The position numbers were made by a program, and so were the translations under genes. From Halegenticoccus soli (GTDB lineage Archaea; Halobacteriota; Halobacteria; Halobacteriales; Haloferacaceae): DNA of 64,000 bases. The notes beneath the pieces are model-generated. The model was not told where the DNA came from. It saw nothing but the letters and a program-made list of their open reading frames with translations, and did no database searches. Positions 16,710-24,788 of the stretch are shown one piece after another. The stretch's first letter is position 1. Each line of letters opens with the position of its first letter. The stretch is taken from NCBI RefSeq assembly GCF_002844195.1, contig NZ_PEND01000009.1, positions 1-64,000 of the forward strand. Reading direction: 5' to 3'.

Positions 16710-16731
16710 GTTCGAGTGGAAACGAAGGGGT
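16710..16731 (+). promoter_or_regulatory. Second right-hand ORB in oriC
   Basis: GTTCGAGTG then GAAACGAAGGGGT, 74 bp to the right of the previous box and in the same orientation. The spacing matches the 72 bp between the two left-hand boxes, so the array is symmetric about the unwinding element. Confidence 0.85.
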
Positions 16732-16933
16732 CGATTCGACGAGCGGAGAGGCGGTTCGACTGGGACCGCCGCGGACCGTCAAGAACCGACGCAAAACGGC
16801 CGAGGATTCGGCGGATGGACGCGGTCGGAGGGCACGGACGCGGTCGGAGGAACGACACGGACGCAGCCAGCGTGGGGATCGGATGCGCGAACGGATAGGA
16901 CGACGGATGGAACACCGCTCTCGAACGCTGTTT

Positions 16934-16998
16934 TCGAACGGCGGACTCGAACGGCGGACTCGAACGACGGCCTCGAACGGCGACCTCGAACGCCCCTG
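16934..16998. repeat. 13-bp tandem repeat in oriC
   Basis: Four to five units of TCGAACGGCGGAC start at 16934, 16947, 16960, 16973 and 16986, the last partly diverged. It lies between the right-hand ORBs and orc1. Confidence 0.75.
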
Positions 16999-17474
16999 CT
17001 TTCACCTCGAACGGCACCGCTGTTCTACCTTCTCGAACTTCCCCCTCTCCGGTCGTTTTTATCGCCTATCGTTCCCCCTCCCGACTCACGTCCCTTCCTA
17101 ATTCCCCCTCTTTCACTCTCCGTCTTCCTCCGATTCTTCCGATCGAGGGCGCGCGTCCGGCTTTCGTCCGAGTCTACGAGCTGATCGAGACGAGCGGGTC
17201 TGATCGGCGCAGTTACTTCGGTTCCGGCCAATCTTCGAGAAGGAGACTCCGATATTCAGTCCGCGGCCGTGAATGTCCCGTTTCGGCAGACGAAACGATC
17301 CATTTCGGGTGGTACGGACCGATACGCGGCCGAACGTGCCCTGAATGGACAAGCTTTTTGTACCTCCTGTTCATCTGGTTCGTCTGCATCATCTGGACGT
17401 TCCGCGCGAGTCGACCGTGCACGGACCGCGGTGTTGCGGGCGTGTGTAGCGGATATCGACCACGTGCGGTGCGA

Positions 17475-17496
17475 TCTCCACTCGAAACGAGGGGGT
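17475..17496 (+). promoter_or_regulatory. ORB immediately upstream of orc1
   Basis: TCTCCACTC then GAAACGAGGGGGT, ending 19 bp before the orc1 ATG. It differs from the consensus core by one base. Binding of Orc1 here would cover the 5' end of its own gene, so it may serve in autoregulation. Confidence 0.75.
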
Positions 17497-17515
17497 TCAC
17501 GATGGGGTTGACCGA

Positions 17516-19555
17516 ATGACTGAGGACGACACAGAATCCGACGACGGTTGGCGGTCCGGGGGTCGCGACGACGCGGCAAGCTCGCACGGGAACCGGACGG
17601 ATCACTCTTCAGATCACGCCTCCGACCGCGGCGACGTTTCAAACCGCGGTGACGCTTCCGACCGCGCTGAACCCCGGCACGCGCAGAATGATCCCGGACG
17701 CCGACCGGCGCGCGACGGACTGGCGGACGACGGACCGACGGGCAATGGACCCGCGGTTGACGGACCGACAGACAGCGAACTGACAGACAGCGAACTGGAC
17801 GAACACACAATGGACCGGACGACCCGCGAGACGGGCGAGCGCGAGCGCGCTGGCGAAGAACGGGCCGGTGACGAACGAGTCGGCGACGAGCGGGTCGGTG
17901 ACAAACGAACTGGCGACGAACTTTCGAGCGACGAACCGTCGGGCGACAATCGATCAGTCGATGATCCGCCGGTCGACAATCGGTCGGTCAACAGCAACAA
18001 TCCGTCAGTCGACGACCGGTCGGCGAACGACAGGCCGGCGAACGATCGGACGTCCGCCGAACCGGCCGACAAAAAATCCCCCGACGAAAGCGATCGAACC
18101 GGAGCGGGTCGAGACGGCAGCATCCGACGTGTCGGTCTCAACGACGTCGTCCTCGACGACGACGAGGGTGACAGCCGCGGGCTGTTCGACGATCTCCTCT
18201 CCGGAGAACCGATCTTCGAGAACAAGGAGGTCCTGCGCCCCTCGTACACCCCCCACGAACTCCCTCACCGGACCGACCAGATCAACCAGATGGCGACGAT
18301 TCTCGTTTCGGCGCTCCGCGGGGAGACGCCCTCGAACATCCTCATCTACGGAAAGACCGGGACGGGGAAGACCGCGAGCGCGAAGTTCGTCAGCCAGGAG
18401 CTCGAATCGACGTCGCAGAAGTACGACGTCCCGTGCGAGGTCGAGTACATCAACTGCGAGGTGACCGACACGCAGTACCGCGTGCTCGCACAGCTCGCCA
18501 ATAAGTTCATCGAGAAGAACGAGGCGGGGATCGAACGCCGCCTCGCGACGCTCCGCGACCTCAGAGCCGAGGCAACGGACGACCCGACTCGGCTCGCGAC
18601 GACCGAGTTCGACGGAATCGGGGGGATCGACGCCCGCATCGAGGCGCTCGAACGCGACGAAGAGGAGATGGAGGCCGTTCCGATGACCGGGTGGCCGACG
18701 GATCGCGTCTACTCGACGTTCTTCGACGCCGTCGATTACAACGAGCGCGTCGTCGTCATCATGCTCGACGAGATCGACAAGCTCGTCGAAAAATCGGGCG
18801 ACGACACGCTGTACAACCTCTCGCGGATGAACTCGGAGCTCGACAACTCCCGGATCTCCATCATGGGGATCTCCAACGACCTGAAGTTCACCGACTTCCT
18901 CGATCCGCGCGTCAAATCCTCCCTCGGCGAGGAGGAGATCGTCTTCCCGCCGTACGACGCGAACCAGCTCCGCGACATCCTCCAGCACCGCGCCGACATC
19001 GCCTTCAAGACCGACGCGCTCACCGAGGACGTGATCCCCCTCTGTGCGGCGTTCGCCGCGCAGGAACACGGCGACGCCCGTCGGGCGCTCGACCTCCTTC
19101 GAACCGCGGGCGAACTGGCCGAACGGAGTCAAGCGGACACGGTCGAGGAGGCGCACGTCCGCCAGGCACAGGACAAGATCGAACTCGACCGCGTCGTCGA
19201 GGTGGTGCGGACGCTCCCGACCCAATCGAAGATCGTCCTCTTTTCCATCATCCTCCTCGAGAAGAACGGCGTTCGCAACATCAACACCGGCGAGGTGTTC
19301 AACATCTACAAGCGTCTCTGCGAGGAGATCGACGCCGACGTGCTCACACAGCGCCGCGTGACCGACCTCATCAGCGAACTCGACATGCTCGGCATCGTGA
19401 ACGCCGTCGTCGTCAGCAAGGGCCGGTACGGCCGGACGAAGGAGATCAGCCTCTCGGTTCCGATCGACGAGACGGAGGCCGTGCTCCTCTCGGACTCCCG
19501 TCTCGGCGACATCGAGAACGCGCAGCCGTTCGTGCAGGCCCGGTTCGACAACTGA
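17516..19555 (+). CDS. orc1: Origin recognition protein Orc1/Cdc6 with long N-terminal extension
   Basis: A 679-residue initiator that binds ORBs and helps load the MCM helicase. The AAA+ core begins near residue 225: Walker A GKTGTGKT (residues 279-286), Walker B VVIMLDEID (Asp418-Glu419), sensor 1 in IMGISNDLKFTDFLDPRV and sensor 2 in HGDARRALDLLR. The C-terminal winged helix (about 580-679) includes GEVFNIYKRLCEEI and SKGRYGRTKEISLSV. The first 200 residues are hydrophilic low-complexity repeats (GDERVGDERVGDKRTGDE; NDRPANDRTSAE) with no known fold and are much longer than in most archaeal Orc1 proteins. An internal ATG (codon about 100) is a possible alternative start, but the ORB and gap upstream fit the ATG at 17516. 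Confidence 0.95.
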   Translation: MTEDDTESDDGWRSGGRDDAASSHGNRTDHSSDHASDRGDVSNRGDASDRAEPRHAQNDPGRRPARDGLADDGPTGNGPAVDGPTDSELTDSELDEHTMDRTTRETGERERAGEERAGDERVGDERVGDKRTGDELSSDEPSGDNRSVDDPPVDNRSVNSNNPSVDDRSANDRPANDRTSAEPADKKSPDESDRTGAGRDGSIRRVGLNDVVLDDDEGDSRGLFDDLLSGEPIFENKEVLRPSYTPHELPHRTDQINQMATILVSALRGETPSNILIYGKTGTGKTASAKFVSQELESTSQKYDVPCEVEYINCEVTDTQYRVLAQLANKFIEKNEAGIERRLATLRDLRAEATDDPTRLATTEFDGIGGIDARIEALERDEEEMEAVPMTGWPTDRVYSTFFDAVDYNERVVVIMLDEIDKLVEKSGDDTLYNLSRMNSELDNSRISIMGISNDLKFTDFLDPRVKSSLGEEEIVFPPYDANQLRDILQHRADIAFKTDALTEDVIPLCAAFAAQEHGDARRALDLLRTAGELAERSQADTVEEAHVRQAQDKIELDRVVEVVRTLPTQSKIVLFSIILLEKNGVRNINTGEVFNIYKRLCEEIDADVLTQRRVTDLISELDMLGIVNAVVVSKGRYGRTKEISLSVPIDETEAVLLSDSRLGDIENAQPFVQARFDN

Positions 19556-19678
19556 CGGTTTCCGCTGGCCGATCAGCGCAACGGTCTTCGCGTCTCCCTC
19601 GCTTCACCTCGAAGCTGGAGCTTTTGCCGACATCCCCTCCGTTTCAACTCGAATCCAGTCGGTCGCCCCTATTGCCGT

Positions 19679-20707
19679 CTACGCGGAGCCTATCGACGGA
19701 CTTCCACCGGAAATCAAGGGCTCCCCCTGACCGTTCGGACCGACCGCCGGTGACGGTGTGAGAGGGGTCGGTACGGCGGGCGTACTCCCCACCGCAGTCT
19801 CGTCTCCGTCGCTCTCGTCGCTCTTCTCGTTCACATCTCTCTCGTCGCTCACATCCCTCTCGCCGTGCGCGTCGCTCCCGTCGTTCGCGCCTTTGTCGTC
19901 GACGGTCGCCGACGCGCGCGCCGGCGTCGACGGGAGACCGACCGTTCCGACCGCAGTTTGCCCTTCGGCGGGCGAGGTCACCGACCCGTCGATCGTCGCG
20001 GGGGTGGGTGCCGCGGGCGCCGCGAACGCCGATCCGGAGAAGCCGAGTCGGACCCATCCGAGGTACGGAATCCGGACCCGGGCGACGCCGGTGATCCACC
20101 CGGGCTTCACCGGCCCGCTGATGCCGTTCGCCTGATCGTACTCGGGATTTGCGTCGCCTTTGGTGATGAAGCCCGCGTGCGGAGCGGGACAGTTCGAAAG
20201 CTCCGCGCAGTTGTCGGCGGTCACGTAGTCCTTGTCCGCCTTCGCGTACCAGTTCTCGCCCTCCTGAACCCAGAAGCGAGCGCGGTGGATGATCGGCGGC
20301 CCCGGTCGCTCGGGGCTGTCGTAGATGATGACCGAGCCGTACGACCCGAACGTCGTGTAGCCGGTTTCCTCCCCCCGTTCGTACGTCACGACGCCGGTCC
20401 CGTCGTACGCCGCGTCCGGCGCGAAGCGCGTCGGCTCCGTGATGAAGATCAGATCCCCCTTCTGCATGTGGGGTTCCATGCTCCCGCTCTCGACGGCGAC
20501 CATGGGCGGCCAGACGCCGCTGATGGCGAACAGGAGGAGTCCGATGACCGCGACGATGGCCACGCTGGACAGGAGTTCGCGGGCGTACATCATCGGTCCG
20601 CTCTCCGCCGTTCGGAAACGGGTGATCAACCCCTCGTTCGACTCGGCCGCACGCGAGCCGCCCGTCGAGGAATCGTCGGAGGGCGGGCGGCGCTTACCGG
20701 CACTCAT
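19679..20707 (-). CDS. sec11: Signal peptidase I (archaeal Sec11 type)
   Basis: A 342-residue membrane protease that removes Sec signal peptides. After a polar 40-residue N-terminus comes one membrane helix (LLSSVAIVAVIGLLLFAISG, about 46-65), then the catalytic box VESGSMEPHMQKGD with nucleophile Ser76, the archaeal/ER-type His141 in PIIHRARF, and Asp185 in TKGDAN. The insertion between these (140-180) is typical of haloarchaeal enzymes. After the last core strand (IPYLGWVRLGFS) a 100-residue low-complexity tail follows. It is convergent with orc1. The ATG at 20705-20707 was chosen; a longer frame to 20773 would overlap the divergent promoter region. Confidence 0.9.
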   Translation of the reverse strand: MSAGKRRPPSDDSSTGGSRAAESNEGLITRFRTAESGPMMYARELLSSVAIVAVIGLLLFAISGVWPPMVAVESGSMEPHMQKGDLIFITEPTRFAPDAAYDGTGVVTYERGEETGYTTFGSYGSVIIYDSPERPGPPIIHRARFWVQEGENWYAKADKDYVTADNCAELSNCPAPHAGFITKGDANPEYDQANGISGPVKPGWITGVARVRIPYLGWVRLGFSGSAFAAPAAPTPATIDGSVTSPAEGQTAVGTVGLPSTPARASATVDDKGANDGSDAHGERDVSDERDVNEKSDESDGDETAVGSTPAVPTPLTPSPAVGPNGQGEPLISGGSPSIGSA

Positions 20708-20787
20708 CGAGGAGTGATTTGGCCCCTCCGGCTTTGAACCTTCTGGGTTCCGGCACCCTTTTCTTTCCGGCAACCCCTCTCACCGCT

Positions 20788-22602
20788 GTGCCCCTCGAGA
20801 CGCCGTCGCGCATCGTCCAGGAGCTCGTCCGTCGCGGCTACAACGCCGAACGGGAGGCGGTCACCCTGCTCGCGAGCGCCGCGGACCCCGAGTCGGCGCT
20901 CGATCGAGCCGTCGAACGCGCCCCGGACGACGCGCTGCGTCTCACCGTCGAGCACGTCCGCGCCGCACTCGAAGCCGACGCCGGCGCCAACGCCGACGCC
21001 GAGGGCGCGTCGATCGGGCCGGCGGTGCAGGAGAACCGAGCCGCCGAGGGTGAGGCTCCCGCAGAGTCACCCTCGACGGGCCGGGAGGCGTCCGCTTCGA
21101 CCGCCTCGGGGGAGTCGCAAACGGCCGAAACGTCGGCTCCGACCGCGACGAACGCCGAACCGTCCGACGCGACCGCTGACTCTTCCGCCGCGGCTACTGA
21201 TTCTCCCACCGCGACCGCTGACTCCCCCGCACCGACTGTTGACTCTCGCGCCGCGAGCGCCGATTCCCCCGCCGCGACCGCGGACCCCTCCGCTTCGACT
21301 GGAGCGGATCGACCGGAGTCGGCCGATTTTCGGCAGAAAGTTCCAGTCGAAACGGAGGGGTCAGAGGCGGCGTCGGAGCGGGTGCACGCGCGCAATCCGA
21401 AGCCGGCGGAGATCGCGGGCGACGTTACGGGGCAGAGTACCGGCACGGGCGAGTACGGGCAGTTCGTCACGACGTTCCGCGACAGGTACGAGCGGCTGTC
21501 GAAGCTGCTCCGCGGGCGGGTGAATCACCGTCCGGCGGAGGCGATCGCCAAGATGCCCGGCGGAAGCGATGCCGAGATGATCGGCCTCGTGAATGACGTG
21601 CGCTCGACCGCGAGCGGTCACTGGCTCGTCGAACTGGAGGACACGACCGGCACGTTCCCCTGTCTCGTGATGAAGGACAAGGACATCGCCGAACTCGTCG
21701 ACGAGCTCCTCATGGACGAGTGCATCGCCGTCCAGGGGACGCTCTCGGACGACGCGGGCATCCTGTTCGTCGACGCGATGCACTTTCCCGACGTGCCCCG
21801 GACGCACCGCCCCTCCACGGCCGACCGGCACGTGCAGGCGGCGCTCATCTCCGACGTGCACGTCGGGAGCCAGGAGTTCATGATCGACGCCTGGCAGCGG
21901 TTTACCGACTGGCTCCACGCCGACGAGGCGGAAACCGTCGAGTACCTGCTCATCGCCGGCGACATGGTCGAGGGCGTCGGCGTCTACCCGAACCAGGACG
22001 AGGAGCTGTCGATCGTCGACATCTACGACCAGTACGAGGCGTTCTCGGAGTACCTGAAGGAGGTTCCGGGGGACATGGAGATCGTCATGATCCCCGGCAA
22101 CCACGACGCGGTCCGCCTCGCGGAGCCGCAACCCGGCTTCGACGAGGAGCTCCGGGAGATCATGTCGGCCCACGACGCGCGCATCACCGGCAACCCATCG
22201 ACGGTCACGGTCGAGGGCGTCTCGGTACTCATGTACCACGGCGTCTCGCTCGACGAGGTGATCGCCGAACTGCCCGGCGAGAAGGCGAGCTACGACGAGC
22301 CGCACAAGGCGATGTACCAGCTGCTCAAAAAGCGGCACGTCGCCCCGCAGTACGGCGGTCACATGCGACTCGCCCCCGAGGAGAAGGACTACCTCGTCGT
22401 CGAGAACGTCCCCGACGTGTTCCACACCGGCCACGTCCACAAGCTCGGCTGGGGGAAGTACCACAACGTCCTCGCCGTCAACTCCGGCTGCTGGCAGGCG
22501 CAGACCGCGTTCCAGAAGAGCGTGAACATCGACCCCGACTCCGGGTACGCGCCGATTCTGGATCTGGACACGCTAGACATGACGGTCCGGAAGTTCGCCT
22601 GA
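20788..22602 (+). CDS. polD1: DNA polymerase D small subunit DP1 (3'-5' exonuclease)
   Basis: A 604-residue small subunit of the euryarchaeal replicative polymerase PolD; it proofreads and partners DP2, which is not in the window. The N-terminus (VPLETPSRIVQELVRRGYNAEREAVTLLA) matches the family, so the GTG at 20788 is the start. Residues about 85-195 are a Ser/Ala/Asp/Thr repeat linker (TADSPA units). An OB-fold follows (about 215-345), then the calcineurin-like phosphoesterase core with ISDVHVGS, GDMVEG, GNHDAVR, MYHGVSLDEV and HTGHVHKLG, which hold the metal ligands. Two inverted ORB-like sequences lie in the linker coding region. The orc1-sec11-polD1 order is common next to haloarchaeal oriC. 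Confidence 0.95.
   Translation: MPLETPSRIVQELVRRGYNAEREAVTLLASAADPESALDRAVERAPDDALRLTVEHVRAALEADAGANADAEGASIGPAVQENRAAEGEAPAESPSTGREASASTASGESQTAETSAPTATNAEPSDATADSSAAATDSPTATADSPAPTVDSRAASADSPAATADPSASTGADRPESADFRQKVPVETEGSEAASERVHARNPKPAEIAGDVTGQSTGTGEYGQFVTTFRDRYERLSKLLRGRVNHRPAEAIAKMPGGSDAEMIGLVNDVRSTASGHWLVELEDTTGTFPCLVMKDKDIAELVDELLMDECIAVQGTLSDDAGILFVDAMHFPDVPRTHRPSTADRHVQAALISDVHVGSQEFMIDAWQRFTDWLHADEAETVEYLLIAGDMVEGVGVYPNQDEELSIVDIYDQYEAFSEYLKEVPGDMEIVMIPGNHDAVRLAEPQPGFDEELREIMSAHDARITGNPSTVTVEGVSVLMYHGVSLDEVIAELPGEKASYDEPHKAMYQLLKKRHVAPQYGGHMRLAPEEKDYLVVENVPDVFHTGHVHKLGWGKYHNVLAVNSGCWQAQTAFQKSVNIDPDSGYAPILDLDTLDMTVRKFA
21284..21304 (-). promoter_or_regulatory. ORB-like box inside polD1 (minus orientation)
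   Basis: Minus strand CTCCAGTC then GAAGCGGAGGGGT; two changes from the consensus core. It is in coding sequence for the low-complexity linker and is paired with the box at 21340. Confidence 0.55.
21340..21361 (+). promoter_or_regulatory. ORB-like box inside polD1 (plus orientation)
   Basis: GTTCCAGTC then GAAACGGAGGGGT, one change from the consensus core. It encodes linker residues VPVETEG. With the box at 21284 it makes an outward-facing inverted pair 35 bp apart. Confidence 0.65.
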
Positions 22603-22655
22603 CGACCGGTTTCTTCGTCGGGTTCCCTCGCCCGCCTTCGGCGCGCTGCGTGAAC

Positions 22656-22709
22656 CGCTCTCCACGGACGACACGCTCTCCACGGACGACCCGCTCTCCA
22701 CGGTCAACA
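22656..22709. repeat. 18-bp tandem repeat downstream of polD1
   Basis: Three units based on CGCTCTCCACGGACGACA start at 22656, 22674 and 22692. They lie between the convergent ends of polD1 and the acetyltransferase-like gene. Confidence 0.8.
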
Positions 22710-22740
22710 CGTGAGTCGCTCGTGGGGAAATGAGCCGTCC

Positions 22741-22764
22741 GTGAATCGGCTCACCCCGATTCAC
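22741..22764 (-). terminator. Hairpin overlapping the stop of the acetyltransferase-like gene
   Basis: A perfect 9-bp inverted repeat, GTGAATCGG and CCGATTCAC, with a 6-nt loop. The stop TGA (22763-22761) lies in one arm. It could act as a bidirectional terminator between convergent genes, although no T-run follows. Confidence 0.4.
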
Positions 22765-23186
22765 GGCGCCATCCGGTACCGCACGGTTCGGCTCCCGTCG
22801 AACGTCGGTCCGTCGCCCTCCTCGGCGAACCCGGCGGCCTCCGTCGCCGCCCGCATCTCCTCCTCGTCGGTGCCGACGAGCACCTCGACGTCCATCCCCT
22901 CCTTGCGCGCGAAGCGCACCGGTTCGCCGAGGAGCAGTTCGCACGCCTCCCTCGATCCTCCGAACTGCGTGACGTGAACGGTCCCCTCCCGGGCGTCGAA
23001 GCTCACGAAGCCGAGCACCTCCGCGTCCACCGCCTCGGCGTCGACGTTCGGCCCGCCGCCCGCTCGTCGGTGCTCCGCGACGCGCACCGTCCGGTCGTGT
23101 ATGAGGTTGCGCATCACGTCCGCCGGCGCGTCGGCGACGGCCGCGAGCGTTTCCGCGTCGGCCTCGACGGCATCCCGGACTTCCAT
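22761..23186 (-). CDS. GNAT-like acetyltransferase domain protein
   Basis: A 141-residue cytoplasmic protein with a GNAT-like layout: MEVRDAVEADAETLAAVADAPADVMRNLIHDRTVRVAEH, the strand EVLGFVSFDAREGTVHVTQFGG, then SREACELLLGEPVRFARKEGMDVEVLVGTDEEEMRAATEAAGF. The canonical acetyl-CoA loop (R/Q-x-x-G-x-G/A) is not evident, so activity is uncertain. Position next to polD1 and lysC resembles other haloarchaeal genomes. The ATG at 23184-23186 begins the conserved sequence; upstream a run of A/T (AGCTTTTTTACG on the minus strand) is a possible promoter. Confidence 0.65.
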   Translation of the reverse strand: MEVRDAVEADAETLAAVADAPADVMRNLIHDRTVRVAEHRRAGGGPNVDAEAVDAEVLGFVSFDAREGTVHVTQFGGSREACELLLGEPVRFARKEGMDVEVLVGTDEEEMRAATEAAGFAEEGDGPTFDGSRTVRYRMAP

Positions 23187-23410
23187 ACGCGGTTTCTCGG
23201 GTGCCAGCGTAAAAAAGCTCGGCGCGAGCACGCTCGGAGCGATTCGACCTCGGATCCGCTCTCCGCTCGGCGCGTCCTGCGGCCGCACGGGGGAACGGGA
23301 CGCGCCACGGCAACCGTTGAACGAGAGGACACAGTTATGCGTGAGCCCACGCTACGGCACCTCATGTTTGAGCACCAGTACGGAGACTCATCTCGCACGG
23401 AGGGACGCGC

Positions 23411-24589
23411 ATGCGCGTAGTCGCGAAGTTCGGCGGTACCAGCCTCGGCAGCGGCGACCGCATCAACCGCGCCGCCGACTCCATCGCCGCGGCCGTCGAA
23501 CAGGGCCACGAGATCGCCGTCGTCGCCAGCGCGATGGGGTCGACGACCGACGAACTGCTCGACGAGATCAAGTTCGAGGCCAGCGATCGGGACCGCGCCG
23601 AGATCGTCAGCATGGGCGAACGGACCAGCGTCCGGATGCTCAAGGCGGCGCTCTCCTCCCGCGGGGTCGACGCGGTGTTTCTCGAACCCGGCAGCGACGA
23701 GTGGCCCGTCGTCACGAACGAACTCGGCGAGGTCGACGTCGAGGAGACCTCGCGCCGGGCCGCGGGGCTGGCCGCGCAACTCGACGGGGTCGTGCCGGTC
23801 ATCACCGGCTTCCTCGCGCAGACCAGCGACGGGGAGATCACGACCCTGGGTCGCGGCGGCAGCGACACGACGGCCGTGATGCTCGGCAAGTACATGGACG
23901 CCGACGAGGTCGTCATCGTCACCGACGTCGAGGGCGTCATGACGGGCGACCCCCACGTCGTCGAGGGGGCCCGCAACGTCGCCCGGATCACCGTCGACGA
24001 GCTGCGCAACCTCTCGTTCCGCGGCGCTGAGGTCGTCGCGCCGAGCGCGCTCAGCTACAAGGACGACGGACTCTCGGTCCGAGTGGTCCACTACCAGCAC
24101 GGCGACCTCCTGACCGGCGGCACCCGAATCGAGGGGCAGTTCGAGAACCTCATCGACATGGAGGACAACCCGCTCGCCTGTCTCACCGTGGCGGGCCGCG
24201 CCATCCGAAACCGGCCGGGCATCCTCGCGGACCTCTCGCAGGCGCTCCGGCAGGCGGACATCAACGTCGACTCGGTCGCGAGCGGGATGGACTCTATCAC
24301 GTTCTACGTCGCCGAAGAGGTCGCCGAGGAGGCCGAGAACGTCCTCCACCGGGAGGTCGTCGCCGACGAGTCGCTTTCGAGCGTCACCGTCGAGAACCCC
24401 ATCGCGGTCATCCGGGTCACGGGCGGCGAACTGCCGAACCAGCCGGGCGTCATACAGGGGATCGTCGTCCCGATCGCCGAGGCGGGCATCAACGTCCACG
24501 ACGTGATAACGAGCGCCACCTCCGTCGCCATCTTCGTCCAGTGGGAGGACCGGGAGCGGACGCTCGAGATCGTGCAGGGCGAGTTCTGA
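23411..24589 (+). CDS. lysC: Aspartate kinase
   Basis: A 392-residue enzyme that phosphorylates aspartate, the first step toward methionine and threonine (and lysine). The kinase domain (about 1-235) has VVAKFGGTSLGSG at the start, GERTSVRML, ITGFLAQTSDGEITTLGRGGSD and VTDVEGVMTGDP. Two ACT domains follow (about 255-320 and 330-392), typical of feedback-inhibited forms. metX, metY and other amino-acid genes are in the same window but not adjacent. The ATG at 23411 gives the exact family start. Confidence 0.95.
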   Translation: MRVVAKFGGTSLGSGDRINRAADSIAAAVEQGHEIAVVASAMGSTTDELLDEIKFEASDRDRAEIVSMGERTSVRMLKAALSSRGVDAVFLEPGSDEWPVVTNELGEVDVEETSRRAAGLAAQLDGVVPVITGFLAQTSDGEITTLGRGGSDTTAVMLGKYMDADEVVIVTDVEGVMTGDPHVVEGARNVARITVDELRNLSFRGAEVVAPSALSYKDDGLSVRVVHYQHGDLLTGGTRIEGQFENLIDMEDNPLACLTVAGRAIRNRPGILADLSQALRQADINVDSVASGMDSITFYVAEEVAEEAENVLHREVVADESLSSVTVENPIAVIRVTGGELPNQPGVIQGIVVPIAEAGINVHDVITSATSVAIFVQWEDRERTLEIVQGEF

Positions 24590-24788
24590 CGTCGCGGAAC
24601 GAACTCCGTCATTCAGCCGTACCGGGCGATCGTTCCCCCGCGCTACGGTACCGTATCGGACAGTTCTGGCGGCACGACGGATAACTCGTCCTCGATCGGC
24701 CAGCGTCGCCCATCACTGCCCTACCTTAGCCGTTGTTCGACAGAGTGCGTCGGGACAGCTTAAGTCGGATCTGCCGCGAAACCCCATC

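Larger units (their letters stand above)
16060..17515. other. oriC: Replication origin region (oriC) between oapA and orc1
   Basis: A 1456-bp gene-free region between divergent oapA and orc1. It contains ORB repeats pointing inward from both sides of an AT-rich stretch: minus-strand boxes near 16385 and 16457 and plus-strand boxes at 16636 and 16710, with a further box at 17475 just before orc1. The AT-rich stretch (16505-16615) has the palindrome TACTAGAATTTCTAGTA at its centre and is the likely duplex-unwinding element. G-runs follow the boxes. This is the standard haloarchaeal layout in which Orc1 binds inverted ORBs around an unwinding element. Short tandem repeats occupy 16202-16320 and 16934-17000, and pyrimidine-rich tracts 17035-17125. 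Confidence 0.9.

Noticed and set aside
17298-17315. A further ORB in oriC (TTTCGGGTGG on the plus strand)
   Set aside because: Only the left half of the box matches; the GAAGGGG part is absent, so it is too weak to list as a site.
19633-19722. Two ORB-like sequences downstream of orc1 (19633 and 19701)
   Set aside because: Each differs from the core at several positions (CCCCTCCGTTTCAACTCGAA; TTCCACCGGAAATCAAGGG); they may be decayed boxes but the evidence is too thin for a feature.
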